DNA of 28,228 nucleotides from Ga0077536 sp943370145 (GCA_943370145.1 CALRPY020000059.1:1-28228); one strand, 5' to 3'; numbered from the stretch's first letter, positions 1 through 7,816 are shown. The notes: generated from the letters alone by a model not told the origin. Numbers and translations: made by a program.

Positions 1-39
1 CAGCAGGGCAGCCGGGGCGCATCGGGTGGTTTCGTTCAT
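1..39 (-). CDS. 5' end of an unidentified gene, cut by the window edge
   Basis: An ATG at 37-39 on the minus strand is preceded by a purine-rich GAGGAG ribosome binding site and opens a frame that runs off the left edge after 13 codons (MNETTRCAPAALL). It lies 48 bp downstream of rlmH on the same strand, so it may continue the leuS-to-rlmH operon. In related bacteria the next gene is often mrdA (PBP2) or maf, but these 13 residues match neither start that I know. Too little is present to assign a product; the start itself is the only supported claim. Confidence 0.4.
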   Translation of the reverse strand, partial: MNETTRCAPAALL

Positions 40-87
40 GTCTCCTCGTTTCCCCGGCAGCCGCGACGGGCGCGCGGCGGACAGCGC

Positions 88-549
88 TCACGCACGGTGA
101 TAGGGATGGTTGTTCAGCAGCGACCACGCGCGGTAGATCTGCTCGATCACGACGACGCGGGCCAGCGCGTGCGGCAAGGTAAGCTTCGACAGCGACCATA
201 CCGCGCTCGCGGCCGTGCGCAGCGCCGGGCCGTGACCCTCGGCGCCGCCAATCGCGAACACGACTTCCTCGCCCTCGTCGCGCCAGCGCCGCATGCGGGC
301 GGCGAGATCGGCCGTGGACCAGTTGTCGCCGCGTTCGTCGAGCGCAACGAGTTTCGCGCCGGCCGGTACCGCGCGCAGCAGCATCTCCGCCTCCCGCTCG
401 CGCTGCTGCTCGACACTGCCTGCCGACTTCGGCGCGAAGTCCCGCAGGCGGAGATCGACCGCATGGCCCAGTCGTTTGAGATATTCCGCGCTCGCGGCGT
501 CCGCCCAGGCCGGCGGTCGGCGGGCGACGGCGAAAAGGTGCAAGCGCAC
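88..549 (-). CDS. rlmH: 23S rRNA (pseudouridine1915-N3)-methyltransferase RlmH
   Basis: RlmH is a SPOUT-class methyltransferase that uses SAM to methylate N3 of pseudouridine 1915 in helix 69 of 23S rRNA on assembled 70S ribosomes. The protein is 153 residues, close to the family's usual 155. The SAM-binding knot is visible as FAIGGAEGHG at residues 98-107, and the family's C-terminal signature is present as LSKLTLPHALARVVV (120-134) followed by YRAWSLLNNHPYHRA at the end. The start is a GTG at 547-549 with no obvious Shine-Dalgarno sequence, and the N-terminus MRLHLFAV fits the family. It begins 12 bp after the rsfS stop codon, the usual rsfS-rlmH pairing, so the two are probably cotranscribed and coupled. 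Identification is secure from motifs, length and context. Confidence 0.97.
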   Translation of the reverse strand: MRLHLFAVARRPPAWADAASAEYLKRLGHAVDLRLRDFAPKSAGSVEQQREREAEMLLRAVPAGAKLVALDERGDNWSTADLAARMRRWRDEGEEVVFAIGGAEGHGPALRTAASAVWSLSKLTLPHALARVVVIEQIYRAWSLLNNHPYHRA

Positions 550-561
550 CCGGGGTGGCCG

Positions 562-933
562 TTACTTCGCAGGTGCCGCCGCGGCGGCCGCCCGGACGCG
601 CTTCGGCGCTTCCCAGAGTTTCTCGAGCTGGTAGAACAGGCGCGTTTCGGGCTGCATCACGTGGACGATGACGTCGCCGAAATCGATCAGGATCCACTCG
701 GCCGCGGATTCGCCCTCGACGCCCAGCGGCTTGAGATGGTGATCGCGACCGGCTTCCAGCACGCGGTCGGCGAGGCCCTTGACCTGGCGCGACGAGCGGC
801 CGGTGGCGATGACCATGAAATCCGCGATGGACGTCAGCTTCCGGACGTCGACCGACTTGATGTCCTCCGCCTTGCCGTCGTCCAGGGCCTGGACGACGAG
901 ATCGCAGAGTTTGCGGGGTGTGAGTTTTGGCAT
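562..933 (-). CDS. rsfS: Ribosome silencing factor RsfS
   Basis: RsfS binds ribosomal protein uL14 on the 50S subunit and blocks subunit joining, lowering translation when nutrients are short. The 123-residue product shows the family core: an N-terminal helix (KLCDLVVQALDDGKAEDI), then DFMVIATGRSSRQVKGLAD, EGESAAEWILIDFGDVIVHVM and RLFYQLEKLW. The frame is open further upstream to 1056, but that part overlaps nadD and is unlike the family, so I chose the ATG at 931-933. An alanine-rich tail (RAAAAAAPAK) ends the protein. The 52-bp gap from nadD holds a small perfect hairpin (arms 953-958 and 963-968) with no U-tract, more likely an mRNA structure than a terminator. It belongs to the nadD-rsfS-rlmH run. 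Confidence 0.95.
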   Translation of the reverse strand: MPKLTPRKLCDLVVQALDDGKAEDIKSVDVRKLTSIADFMVIATGRSSRQVKGLADRVLEAGRDHHLKPLGVEGESAAEWILIDFGDVIVHVMQPETRLFYQLEKLWEAPKRVRAAAAAAPAK

Positions 934-985
934 TCGGCTTTTATTGTCGCTTTGCCGGCCTTCCGGCACAACCGCGGCGCATCCC

Positions 986-1630
986 TCAGGGATGCGGCCG
1001 ATAGAGGCCCTCGCGCACGATGACATCGACGACGCCTGGCGGGACGAGGCCGGCAACGCTGCGGCCGCTTGCGATGCGAGCCCTGATGTCGGTCGATGAA
1101 ATCGGCAACAGCGGGATGGCGCAGGCGATCACCCGGCCGGCCGGCAATGCGTGCAGGTCTGCCGCGCGCGTCGTCCAGGCGGCGTCGAGCGACGGGTGGC
1201 GGCGCAATTCGGCGCCCGGCCGCGACGCGACGACGAGGTGGGCGTAATCGAGCAGTTCCTGCCACCGATGCCAGTGCGGCAACGCATTCCAGGCGTCGAC
1301 ACCGAGGATGAAACAGAGCGGTCGCCGCGGCCCCTCGGCGCGCAGCGCGCCGAGGGTGTCCACCGTGTAGGACACACCGCCGCGTTCGATTTCGCGCGCA
1401 TCGAGCACGAGCCCCTCGACCAGCGCGGCGCGCAGCATCGCGAGCCGTTGCGCACCGCTGGCCTGGGCGGCGTCACGCAGGTTGGTGCGGGCCGAGGGCA
1501 GGAGGCGAACCTCGGCGAGGCCGAGCGCCTCCCTGACCTCGAGCGCCAGCCGCAGGTGGCCGTGATGGACCGGGTCGAAGGTGCCGCCGAGGATGCCGAC
1601 CGGTGGCAACAGCGGTGGTCCGGGATTCAT
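986..1630 (-). CDS. nadD: Nicotinate-nucleotide adenylyltransferase NadD
   Basis: NadD transfers AMP from ATP to nicotinate mononucleotide to form deamido-NAD, the step shared by de novo and salvage NAD synthesis. The 214-residue protein starts with the nucleotidyltransferase signature GILGGTFDPVHHGHL (residues 12-26), including the HxGH catalytic motif, and ends with ISSTDIRARI, the second family motif that contacts ATP. Between them lies FILGVDAWNALPHWHRW, also typical. The ATG at 1628-1630 is 11 bp downstream of the proA stop, so translation may be coupled; no strong Shine-Dalgarno sequence is visible. The gene sits between proA and rsfS, an order seen in pseudomonads. Length and motifs leave little doubt. 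Confidence 0.97.
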   Translation of the reverse strand: MNPGPPLLPPVGILGGTFDPVHHGHLRLALEVREALGLAEVRLLPSARTNLRDAAQASGAQRLAMLRAALVEGLVLDAREIERGGVSYTVDTLGALRAEGPRRPLCFILGVDAWNALPHWHRWQELLDYAHLVVASRPGAELRRHPSLDAAWTTRAADLHALPAGRVIACAIPLLPISSTDIRARIASGRSVAGLVPPGVVDVIVREGLYRPHP

Positions 1631-1641
1631 GCGCGCGCCGT

Positions 1642-2910
1642 TCAGCCGCGCACGTGCCCGTCACCGAGCACGATCCACTTCTGCGAGGTCAGGCCTTCGA
1701 GGCCGACCGGGCCACGGGCGTGGAATTTGTCGGTGCTGATCCCGATCTCGGCGCCAAGCCCGTATTCGAAGCCATCGGCGAAGCGGGTCGACGCGTTGAC
1801 CATCACCGAACTCGAGTCGACCTCGACGAGGAAGCGCCGTGCGCGGCTGAAGTTCTCGGTGACGATCGCGTCGGTGTGCTGCGAGCCGTACTGCCGGATG
1901 TGCGCGATGGCCTCGTCGAGATCGGCGACGATGCGGATGGCGAGGATAGGCGCGAGGTATTCCGCGTACCAGTCCTCGTCGCTGGCGACGGCCATGTCGG
2001 GATCGATCGCGCGCGTCGCCACGCAGCCGCGCAGTTCGACGCCGGCGCCACGGTAACGCGCGAGCAGCGCCGGCAGGATGTGCGGGGCGATGTCCGCATG
2101 CACCAGCAGCGTCTCCATCGTGTTGCAGGTGCCGTAGCGCTGGCATTTCGCGTTGTAGGCAATCGCGAGCGCCTTGTCGTGGTCCGCATCGGCATCGATG
2201 TAGACGTGGCACACGCCGTCGAGGTGCTTGATCACCGGCATGCGCGCTTCCCGGCTGACGCGCTCGATGAGGCTCTTGCCGCCGCGCGGCACGATGACGT
2301 CGATGTACTCCGGGTGGGCGAGCATCGCGCCGACCGCGGCCCGGTCGGTGGTCGCGACGACCTGCACGGCGGCGACCGGCAGGTCGGCGCTGGCCAGCCC
2401 GGCATGCACGCAGGCCGCGATGGCCTGGTTGGAATGGAGCGCCTCCGATCCGCCGCGCAGGATCACCGCATTCCCCGACTTCAGGCCCAGGGCGGCGGCG
2501 TCGGCGGTCACGTTCGGGCGGGCTTCGTAGATGATGCCGACCACGCCGAGCGGCACGCGCATGCGCCCGATCTGGATGCCGGACGGCCGGTAGGCGAGAT
2601 CGGTGATCGTGCCGATCGGATCGGCGAGGGCGGCCACTTCGCGCACACCGGCGGCCATCGAGGCGATGCGCGCTGGCGTCAGTTCCAGGCGGTCGCGCAT
2701 CGCGGCATCGAGCCCGCTGGCGGCGGCGAGATCGTGCTGGTTGGCCTGCATGATTTCGTCGGCGCGGCGTTCGATCGCGTCGGCGATGGCGGTGAGCGCG
2801 GCGTTCTTGGTGCGCGTCGTCGCGCGGGCGAGCGCCACCGAGGCCGCGCGCGCGGCGCGGCCCAGGTCCGCCATGTAGGCGTCGAGCGCGGGTTCGGTCG
2901 TTGCAGTCAT
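1642..2910 (-). CDS. proA: Glutamate-5-semialdehyde dehydrogenase (gamma-glutamyl phosphate reductase) ProA
   Basis: ProA reduces gamma-glutamyl phosphate to glutamate-5-semialdehyde with NADPH, the second step of proline synthesis. The 422-residue length is typical. Visible motifs are PLGVVGIIYEARPNVT (120-135) in the cofactor domain, LRGGSEALHSN (151-161), VPRGGKSLI (207-215) and the catalytic cysteine C262 in RYGTCNTMETLLVH. The C-terminus carries VNASTRFADGFEYGLGAEIGIST, a strong family block. The ATG at 2908-2910 lies 21 bp after the holA stop. Here proA is inserted between holA and nadD, as in Pseudomonas, whereas E. coli keeps it with proB elsewhere. proC, the next enzyme, begins at the other end of this window. 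No regulatory site specific to proA is apparent. Confidence 0.97.
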   Translation of the reverse strand: MTATTEPALDAYMADLGRAARAASVALARATTRTKNAALTAIADAIERRADEIMQANQHDLAAASGLDAAMRDRLELTPARIASMAAGVREVAALADPIGTITDLAYRPSGIQIGRMRVPLGVVGIIYEARPNVTADAAALGLKSGNAVILRGGSEALHSNQAIAACVHAGLASADLPVAAVQVVATTDRAAVGAMLAHPEYIDVIVPRGGKSLIERVSREARMPVIKHLDGVCHVYIDADADHDKALAIAYNAKCQRYGTCNTMETLLVHADIAPHILPALLARYRGAGVELRGCVATRAIDPDMAVASDEDWYAEYLAPILAIRIVADLDEAIAHIRQYGSQHTDAIVTENFSRARRFLVEVDSSSVMVNASTRFADGFEYGLGAEIGISTDKFHARGPVGLEGLTSQKWIVLGDGHVRG

Positions 2911-2931
2911 GGGCGTTTACCGTTCAGGCGT

Positions 2932-3969
2932 CTATCGTTCGTTGGCGCGGCGGGCGGCGAGTTCCCCGAACCAGGGGCCACCGGCCAGCGCGATGTAAAG
3001 GGATTCGAGTTCGTCCCAGGGCTGGCCGACGGCCGCACCCTTCACCATCAGGTCGACACGCACGCTGTCGCGCAACAGCGCATTGAGCTCCGCGGCCGAC
3101 AGGCGCTGCAGCGCGCGCCGCAACAGCGACTGCCGCGACTGCCACACCCGTTCGGCGGCGAAGGCGGCTTCGAGGTTGCGCCCGGCCTGCGACAGCCGGG
3201 ACAGCAGGCGCAGCTCGCGGTTGATGAGCCAGCCGAGCATCACGGGCTCGCTGCCTTCCGCGCGCAGCCCCCGGATCATGCGCAGCGTGCGCGGCAGGTC
3301 GCCGGCGATCGCGGCGTCGACGAGCTTGAAGGTGTCGTAGCGCGAACTGTCCGCGACCGCGCCAATGACTTGCTCAGCCGACACCTCCGCGTCGTCGACG
3401 ATCAGCACGAGCTTGTCGATCTCCTGTGCCGCGGCGAGCAGGTTCCCCTCGGCGCGCAGCGCGAGGATTTCCACCGCTTCCGGGCTCAGCTGCCGGCCAC
3501 GGGCCGCCGCGCGGGCCTGCAGCCAGTGACGGAAATCCCCGGGCTCGAGCGGACGGCACTGCACGATGGCGCCCCGGCTGTCGAGCGCGCGGCACCATTC
3601 GCTGTTGAGTTCGTCGCGCGGCAGCGCTTCGGCCGTGACGAGGAAGAAGTCGTCTCCCTGCTGCGCGGCCAGCGCCTTCAACGCGGCGGCGCCTTGCTTG
3701 TCGGGCTTCTTGCCACCGAGGTTGATCTCGATGAGCCGGCGTGTCGCGAACAGCGACAGGCTGCCGGCCTCGGCCTGCACGTGGGCCCAGTCGATGCCGA
3801 CGGCGCTGTCGAACACCAGTCGCTCGTCGACGCCGGCGGCGCGGACCGCGCGGCGCACCGCGTCCACGCACTCCGTGCGCTGCAGCGGCTCTTCGCCATG
3901 GACGAGGAACATCGCCGGCAGGCCGGGCCGCGCCAGCAGGCCCTCCAGCCTGTCCGGTTTAACCTGCAT
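2932..3969 (-). CDS. holA: DNA polymerase III subunit delta HolA
   Basis: Delta is the wrench of the clamp loader: it opens the beta sliding clamp so that it can be placed on primed DNA. The 345-residue protein matches the family length (E. coli 343). Family traits are the N-terminal VKPDRLEGLLARPGLPAMFLVHGEEPLQ, a degenerate AAA+ fold lacking a working Walker A, and the C-terminal helical domain with MLGWLINRELRLLSRL and RRALQRLSAAELN. The ATG at 3967-3969 lies inside the end of lptE, an 11-bp overlap implying translational coupling, with a GGCAGGA purine stretch just upstream. The lptE-holA pair is conserved across Gammaproteobacteria, which supports both calls. Confidence 0.95.
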   Translation of the reverse strand: MQVKPDRLEGLLARPGLPAMFLVHGEEPLQRTECVDAVRRAVRAAGVDERLVFDSAVGIDWAHVQAEAGSLSLFATRRLIEINLGGKKPDKQGAAALKALAAQQGDDFFLVTAEALPRDELNSEWCRALDSRGAIVQCRPLEPGDFRHWLQARAAARGRQLSPEAVEILALRAEGNLLAAAQEIDKLVLIVDDAEVSAEQVIGAVADSSRYDTFKLVDAAIAGDLPRTLRMIRGLRAEGSEPVMLGWLINRELRLLSRLSQAGRNLEAAFAAERVWQSRQSLLRRALQRLSAAELNALLRDSVRVDLMVKGAAVGQPWDELESLYIALAGGPWFGELAARRANER

Positions 3970-4492
3970 TCCTGCCCTGGCGCGAGAAGTCGATGGTCTC
4001 GAGCTTCAGGACGAGCGCGCGCCCGGCCGCCTTGGCCATCTCCACGCGCAGGTTCTGCTCGACCTCGACCGTCCCGAGCAGCGAGCCTTCGTCGAACACG
4101 AAGTCTTCCGTCCAGCGGAAGGTTTCCGGCGCGGAGATCAGGCTGCCGTCCTTTGCGCGCACGGCGATCTGGGTGCCCAGGGTCACTTCGACTTCGCGCA
4201 CCTTGCCGGTGTCGGGGTCGACCGACAGCACGCGTCTTTCATAGCGCTCTTCCGCGAGCTCGACGATCACGTCGGCCTGGCTGCGATCGGAGACGATGGA
4301 GACGTTGATGTACGACAGCTCGGTGATGAAGTAGCTGTAGAGCAGGTTGCGTGTCGGGGTGCTGACGAAGATCCGCTTCACGTCGCCCAGTACGTTCTTG
4401 CGCGTGCCGCGCAGGTACCAGCCGCCACAGCCAGCAAGCGACGATACGCCGGTGACGGCAAGCAGGGCGCCGAGCAGCTGGCGGCGGCGCAT
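3959..4492 (-). CDS. lptE: LPS-assembly lipoprotein LptE
   Basis: LptE is an outer-membrane lipoprotein that plugs the LptD barrel and helps insert lipopolysaccharide into the outer leaflet. The 177-residue protein begins with a basic lipoprotein signal (MRRRQLLGALLAV) and a lipobox LAGC with the lipidated cysteine at residue 22, followed by GGWYLRG, the usual LptE start of the mature chain. The remainder is poorly conserved, as in the family, but contains the expected beta-rich stretch (QADVIVELAEERYERRVLSV). Position is the strongest support: leuS stops 2 bp before its ATG and holA overlaps its end, the standard leuS-lptE-holA order. The ATG at 4490-4492 has no clear Shine-Dalgarno sequence, so coupling to leuS is likely. 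Confidence 0.92.
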   Translation of the reverse strand: MRRRQLLGALLAVTGVSSLAGCGGWYLRGTRKNVLGDVKRIFVSTPTRNLLYSYFITELSYINVSIVSDRSQADVIVELAEERYERRVLSVDPDTGKVREVEVTLGTQIAVRAKDGSLISAPETFRWTEDFVFDEGSLLGTVEVEQNLRVEMAKAAGRALVLKLETIDFSRQGRNAG

Positions 4493-4494
4493 CG

Positions 4495-7080
4495 TCAGTT
4501 GGCCACGATGTTCACGAGTCGACCCGGCACGACGACCACCTTGCGCACCGTCACGCCCTCCAGGAAGCGCAGCACGTTCGGGTCGGCGAGCGCGGCCGCT
4601 TCGGCGGATGCGGCATCGGCGTCCGCGGCGACGCGGATCTCGCCGCGCTTCCTGCCATTGACCTGCACGACGAGTTCGACTTCATCACGCACCAGCGCCG
4701 AACTGTCGGGCTGCGGCCAGGACGTGGCAACCAACGGGTCCGCGTGACCCAGCGCGGCCCACATCACCTCGGTGCAGTGGGGCACGATCGGGGCAAGCAG
4801 CAGGGTGCAGGTCTCGAGCCCTTCCTGCATCACCGCCCGGTCCGCCGCCGTCGCCTGGCTGGCCTTGCCCAGGGCGTTGACGAGTTCCATCACCGACGCG
4901 ATGGCGGTGTTGAATTTGTAGCGCCGGCTGATGTCGTCGGTGACCTTGGCGATCGTCTCGTGGATCTTCCGGCGCAGGGCCTGTTGCGCGGCGTCCAGCG
5001 TCCGCGGGTCGACCTTGCCGGCCGGGCCGCGCGCGACGTGCTCGAAGGTCAGCCGCCACAGGCCGCGCAGGAAACGGAAGGCGCCCTCCACGGCGGAATC
5101 CGACCATTCCAGGGACTGCTCCGGCGGCGCCGCGAACATCGTGTACAGGCGGACCGTGTCGGCGCCGTAGCGGTCGATCAGGGTTTGCGGATCGATGCCG
5201 TTGTTCTTCGACTTCGACATCTTCTCGACCGCGCCAATCTCGACCGGCTGGCCGTCGGACCGGGCCTTCGCGGCGATGACCCGGCCCTTGTCGTCGGTCT
5301 CGACGTCGACGGCCTCCGGATTGAACCAGGTCTTCTTGCCGTTGGCGGCTTCGCGGAAATAGGTTTCCTTGCACACCATGCCCTGGGTGAGCAGGCGGGT
5401 GAACGGCTCGTCGCTGCCGGCCAGCCCGGTGTCACGCATCAGCTTGTGGAAGAAGCGCGCGTACAGCAGGTGCAGCACCGCGTGCTCGATGCCACCGATG
5501 TAGATGTCGACCGGCATCCAGTACAGCGCGCGCGCGTCGACCATCGCCTCGTCGCTGTCCGGGCAGCAGAAGCGGGCGAAATACCACGACGATTCGAAGA
5601 AGGTGTCGAAGGTGTCGGTCTCGCGCCGGCCCCGGGCGCCGCCCGGCAGGCTGGCGTGCGTGAAGTCCGGATGCTTGAGCAGCGGCGACGACACGCCGGA
5701 CCATTCGATGTCCTCCGGCAGGCGCACCGGCAGGTTCCCGGCGGCTTCCGGCACCAGGCTGCCGTCCTCGGCGTAAAGCATCGGGATCGGGCAGCCCCAG
5801 TAGCGCTGGCGCGAGACCAGCCAGTCGCGCAGGCGGAACTGCACCTGGCGGTCGGCGCGGCCGTCGCGCTCGAGCCGCGTCGCGATCGCCTCGAACGCAT
5901 CCTTGAACGCGAGCCCGTCGAATTCGCCGCTGTTGCAGACGACGGCCTTCTCGACATAGGCCGCCTGCTGGACGTCGACGACGCTGTCGTCCGCAGGCCG
6001 CACCACCTGCCTGATCGGCAGCCCGTACTGCTGCGCGAACTCGTGATCGCGCTCGTCGTGGCCAGGCACCGACATCACGGCGCCCGTGCCGTAGCTCATC
6101 AGGACGAAGTTCGCGACCCAGACCGGCACTTCCTCGCCGGTCAGTGGGTGGCGCACCGACACGCCGAGCGGCATGCCGCGTTTCTCGAGCTTTTCGATCA
6201 CGGCTTCGGAGGTCGACGAGTGGGCGCAGGAGTCGAGGAAGCCGGCGATCGCCGGGTTGCCGTCCGCCGCGCGCCGCGCGACCGGGTGCTCCGGCGCGAC
6301 GGCCATGTAGGTCACGCCGAACAGGGTGTCCGGACGCGTCGTGAAGACTTCGAGATTGCCACTGCCGTCGGCGAGCTCGAAGCGCACGAGGAGGCCCTCG
6401 GAGCGGCCGATCCAGTTGCGCTGCATCGTCTTGACCGCCTCGGGCCAGGCGTCGAGCTTGTCGAGGTCGTTCAGCAGTTCATCGGCGTAGGCGGTGATGC
6501 GCACGAACCACTGCGGGATTTCACGCCGCTCGACCAGCGCACCGGAGCGCCAGCCGCGGCCGTCGATCACCTGCTCGTTCGCGAGCACCGTCTGGTCGAC
6601 CGGGTCCCAGTTGACGACGGCGGTCTTGCGGTAGACCAGGCCCCGCTCGTAGAGGCGGGTGAAGAACCACTGCTCCCAGCGGTAGTAATCGGGATCGCAG
6701 GTCGCGAGTTCGCGCGACCAGTCGTAGGAAAACCCGAGGCGCTGCAGCTGGCCGCGCATGTAATCGATGTTGGAGCGGGTCCAGCGCGCCGGCGGCACGT
6801 TGTTCTCGATCGCGGCGTTTTCGGCCGGCAGCCCGAACGCGTCCCAGCCCATCGGCTGCAGGACATTCTTGCCCAGCATGCGCTGGTAACGGGCGATGAC
6901 GTCACCGATGGTGTAATTGCGCACGTGCCCCATGTGCAGGCGCCCGCTCGGGTAGGGGAACATGCACAGGCAATAGAATTTCTCGCGCGACTCGTCCTCG
7001 ACGGCCCTGAAGGCGTTCGCTGCGGCCCACTGCGCCTGGACGACGGGTTCGAGTTCAACCGGGTTGTAGCGTTCTTGCAT
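4495..7080 (-). CDS. leuS: Leucyl-tRNA synthetase LeuS
   Basis: LeuS charges tRNA-Leu with leucine in the cytoplasm. The 861-residue class I synthetase shows the HIGH motif as HMGH at residues 49-52 inside FPYPSGRLHMGHVRNYT, the KMSKS loop at 620-624 (EKMSKSKNNGID), the CP1 editing domain in between (with TTRPDTLFGVTYMAVAPEHP), and the C-terminal domain ending in VVVPGRLVNIVAN. The frame stays open upstream to a TTG at 7161, but the family starts at MQERYNPVELE, so I chose the ATG at 7078-7080. There is no recognisable Shine-Dalgarno sequence before it. A nested hairpin lies 20 nt upstream. leuS is the first gene of the lptE-holA-proA-nadD-rsfS-rlmH run. Confidence 0.97.
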   Translation of the reverse strand: MQERYNPVELEPVVQAQWAAANAFRAVEDESREKFYCLCMFPYPSGRLHMGHVRNYTIGDVIARYQRMLGKNVLQPMGWDAFGLPAENAAIENNVPPARWTRSNIDYMRGQLQRLGFSYDWSRELATCDPDYYRWEQWFFTRLYERGLVYRKTAVVNWDPVDQTVLANEQVIDGRGWRSGALVERREIPQWFVRITAYADELLNDLDKLDAWPEAVKTMQRNWIGRSEGLLVRFELADGSGNLEVFTTRPDTLFGVTYMAVAPEHPVARRAADGNPAIAGFLDSCAHSSTSEAVIEKLEKRGMPLGVSVRHPLTGEEVPVWVANFVLMSYGTGAVMSVPGHDERDHEFAQQYGLPIRQVVRPADDSVVDVQQAAYVEKAVVCNSGEFDGLAFKDAFEAIATRLERDGRADRQVQFRLRDWLVSRQRYWGCPIPMLYAEDGSLVPEAAGNLPVRLPEDIEWSGVSSPLLKHPDFTHASLPGGARGRRETDTFDTFFESSWYFARFCCPDSDEAMVDARALYWMPVDIYIGGIEHAVLHLLYARFFHKLMRDTGLAGSDEPFTRLLTQGMVCKETYFREAANGKKTWFNPEAVDVETDDKGRVIAAKARSDGQPVEIGAVEKMSKSKNNGIDPQTLIDRYGADTVRLYTMFAAPPEQSLEWSDSAVEGAFRFLRGLWRLTFEHVARGPAGKVDPRTLDAAQQALRRKIHETIAKVTDDISRRYKFNTAIASVMELVNALGKASQATAADRAVMQEGLETCTLLLAPIVPHCTEVMWAALGHADPLVATSWPQPDSSALVRDEVELVVQVNGRKRGEIRVAADADAASAEAAALADPNVLRFLEGVTVRKVVVVPGRLVNIVAN

Positions 7081-7100
7081 GGTGACCAGATGATGGTGGG

Positions 7101-7133
7101 CCCGCCGGATGACCGTCTCAAGACGGCGGCGGG
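7101..7133 (-). promoter_or_regulatory. Nested hairpin in the leuS 5' leader
   Basis: Read on the minus strand, a 7-bp outer stem (CCCGCCG at 7127-7133 with CGGCGGG at 7101-7107) encloses a perfect 5-bp inner stem (7122-7126 with 7113-7117) with a TTGA loop and a short unpaired stretch on one side. No U-tract follows, so it is not an intrinsic terminator. It lies 20 nt before the leuS ATG, which lacks a Shine-Dalgarno sequence. A role in translation or mRNA stability is inference. Confidence 0.45.
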
Positions 7134-7176
7134 GAACATAGGTGACTGATTTTTTTGCCAAATGGAGAGCCCGCGC

Positions 7177-7205
7177 AGCATACCGCAGGGGCCGCGCAGG
7201 CGCAA
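7177..7205 (-). promoter_or_regulatory. Possible sigma70 promoter for leuS
   Basis: On the minus strand TTGCGC (7200-7205) and TATGCT (7177-7182) are separated by exactly 17 bp. The -35 is a weak match and overlaps the T-tract of the comEA terminator. Transcription would start near 7170, giving a leader of about 90 nt that contains the nested hairpin. The call rests on spacing and position only. Confidence 0.3.
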
Positions 7206-7237
7206 AAAAAAGCCGGCGGCGGAAGGCCCGCGCCGGC
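7204..7237 (-). terminator. Rho-independent terminator of comEA
   Basis: On the minus strand a GC-rich hairpin (arms GCCGGCG at 7231-7237 and CGCCGGC at 7212-7218) is followed at once by eight T residues (7204-7211). It begins 33 bp after the comEA stop codon. This is the only classic intrinsic terminator I see in the window. It separates comEA from leuS on the same strand. Confidence 0.88.
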
Positions 7238-7269
7238 GTGAGCGCTATTACGCGCCAGGAGGGTTCAGC

Positions 7270-7545
7270 TCATCGCGCGGGGGCTGCGATAGTCACCTTG
7301 TCGCGGTTCTTCTCGATCGTGGCCGCGCCGATGCCCTTGACCAGCGCGAGGTCGTCGACCGACTTGAACGGGCCGTTCGCCTCCCGGTACTCGACGATCG
7401 CTTCGGCCTTGCTCTGACCGACCCCGTCGAGGGCGGTGGCGAGTTCGGCGGCGCCGGCCGCGTTGATGTCCACCGCTTCCGCGGCCCCGCTGTGCAGTGC
7501 GCAGCCGAGCAGCAGGGCCCCTATATAATGCGTAATCCTCCGCAT
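7270..7545 (-). CDS. comEA: ComEA-family helix-hairpin-helix DNA-binding protein, secreted
   Basis: A 91-residue protein with an N-terminal signal peptide (MRRITHYIGALLLGCALHSG, probably cleaved near SGAAEA) and a single double helix-hairpin-helix domain: VDINAAGAAELATALDGVGQ, then FKSVDDLALVKGIGAATIEKN. Proteins of this layout bind double-stranded DNA without sequence preference in the periplasm and pull incoming DNA through the outer membrane during natural transformation. The ATG at 7543-7545 has a good GGAGG Shine-Dalgarno sequence. The frame extends upstream to 7764, but that part is not family-like. It has its own promoter candidate and terminator, so it is a single-gene unit. The pilT/pilU genes at the other end of the window belong to the same uptake route. 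Transformability of this organism is inferred, not shown. Confidence 0.88.
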   Translation of the reverse strand: MRRITHYIGALLLGCALHSGAAEAVDINAAGAAELATALDGVGQSKAEAIVEYREANGPFKSVDDLALVKGIGAATIEKNRDKVTIAAPAR

Positions 7546-7601
7546 ACCTACCTCCATGTAGTGGTTTGACGTCATCCAGCGTCCTGCTGGAAGGCAAGGC
7601 G

Positions 7602-7631
7602 AGAATACACAGCGCGACGCCGGCATGCCAA
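7602..7631 (-). promoter_or_regulatory. Predicted sigma70 promoter for comEA
   Basis: On the minus strand TTGGCA (7626-7631, five of six bases of the -35 consensus) and TATTCT (7602-7607, four of six) are 18 bp apart. Transcription would start near 7595, giving a leader of about 50 nt that contains a small perfect hairpin (7576-7590) before the GGAGG ribosome binding site of comEA. Confidence 0.5.
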
Positions 7632-7739
7632 ACGGAAAGCGGGCCAAGGGCGCGGCATCCGCCGGGATATCGTCACGCGCCGCGAGCCTGCCCGCGACAG
7701 GCGCCCCGAGGGTCGCCAACGCCCCGTGCGCAAAGCGCG

Positions 7740-7773
7740 CTTTCATACACGTGTAACATTCCAACCGTGTAAT
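7740..7773 (+). promoter_or_regulatory. Pho box and -10 of the phoB promoter
   Basis: CTTTCATACACGTGTAAC at 7740-7757 matches 13 of 18 positions of the E. coli Pho box consensus, two 7-bp half-sites repeated at 11 bp. Ten bases later comes a -10, TGTAAT (7768-7773), so the box replaces the -35 as in known PhoB-activated promoters. Start would be near 7780, about 37 nt before the phoB ATG. This predicts positive autoregulation of phoBR. The pstS promoter has the same geometry and shares the 11-mer TGTAACATTCC. Confidence 0.75.
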
Positions 7774-7816
7774 GCGCGCAGTCGAGAAACCAACAATGGA
7801 AGGCGGTTGCCCGTCG

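Noticed and set aside
1603..4308. A 901-codon open frame on the plus strand across nadD, proA and holA
   Set aside because: It is antisense to three genes with clear family motifs, its product is low-complexity Arg/Ala/Gly/His, and the length is explained by high GC with few stop codons.
4744..7149. An 801-codon open frame on the plus strand opposite leuS
   Set aside because: It is the reverse-strand shadow of LeuS, with biased composition and no recognisable domain.
7081..7170. T-box riboswitch for leuS
   Set aside because: No T-box consensus sequence, specifier loop or terminator/antiterminator pair is visible, and T-boxes are not expected in Gammaproteobacteria.
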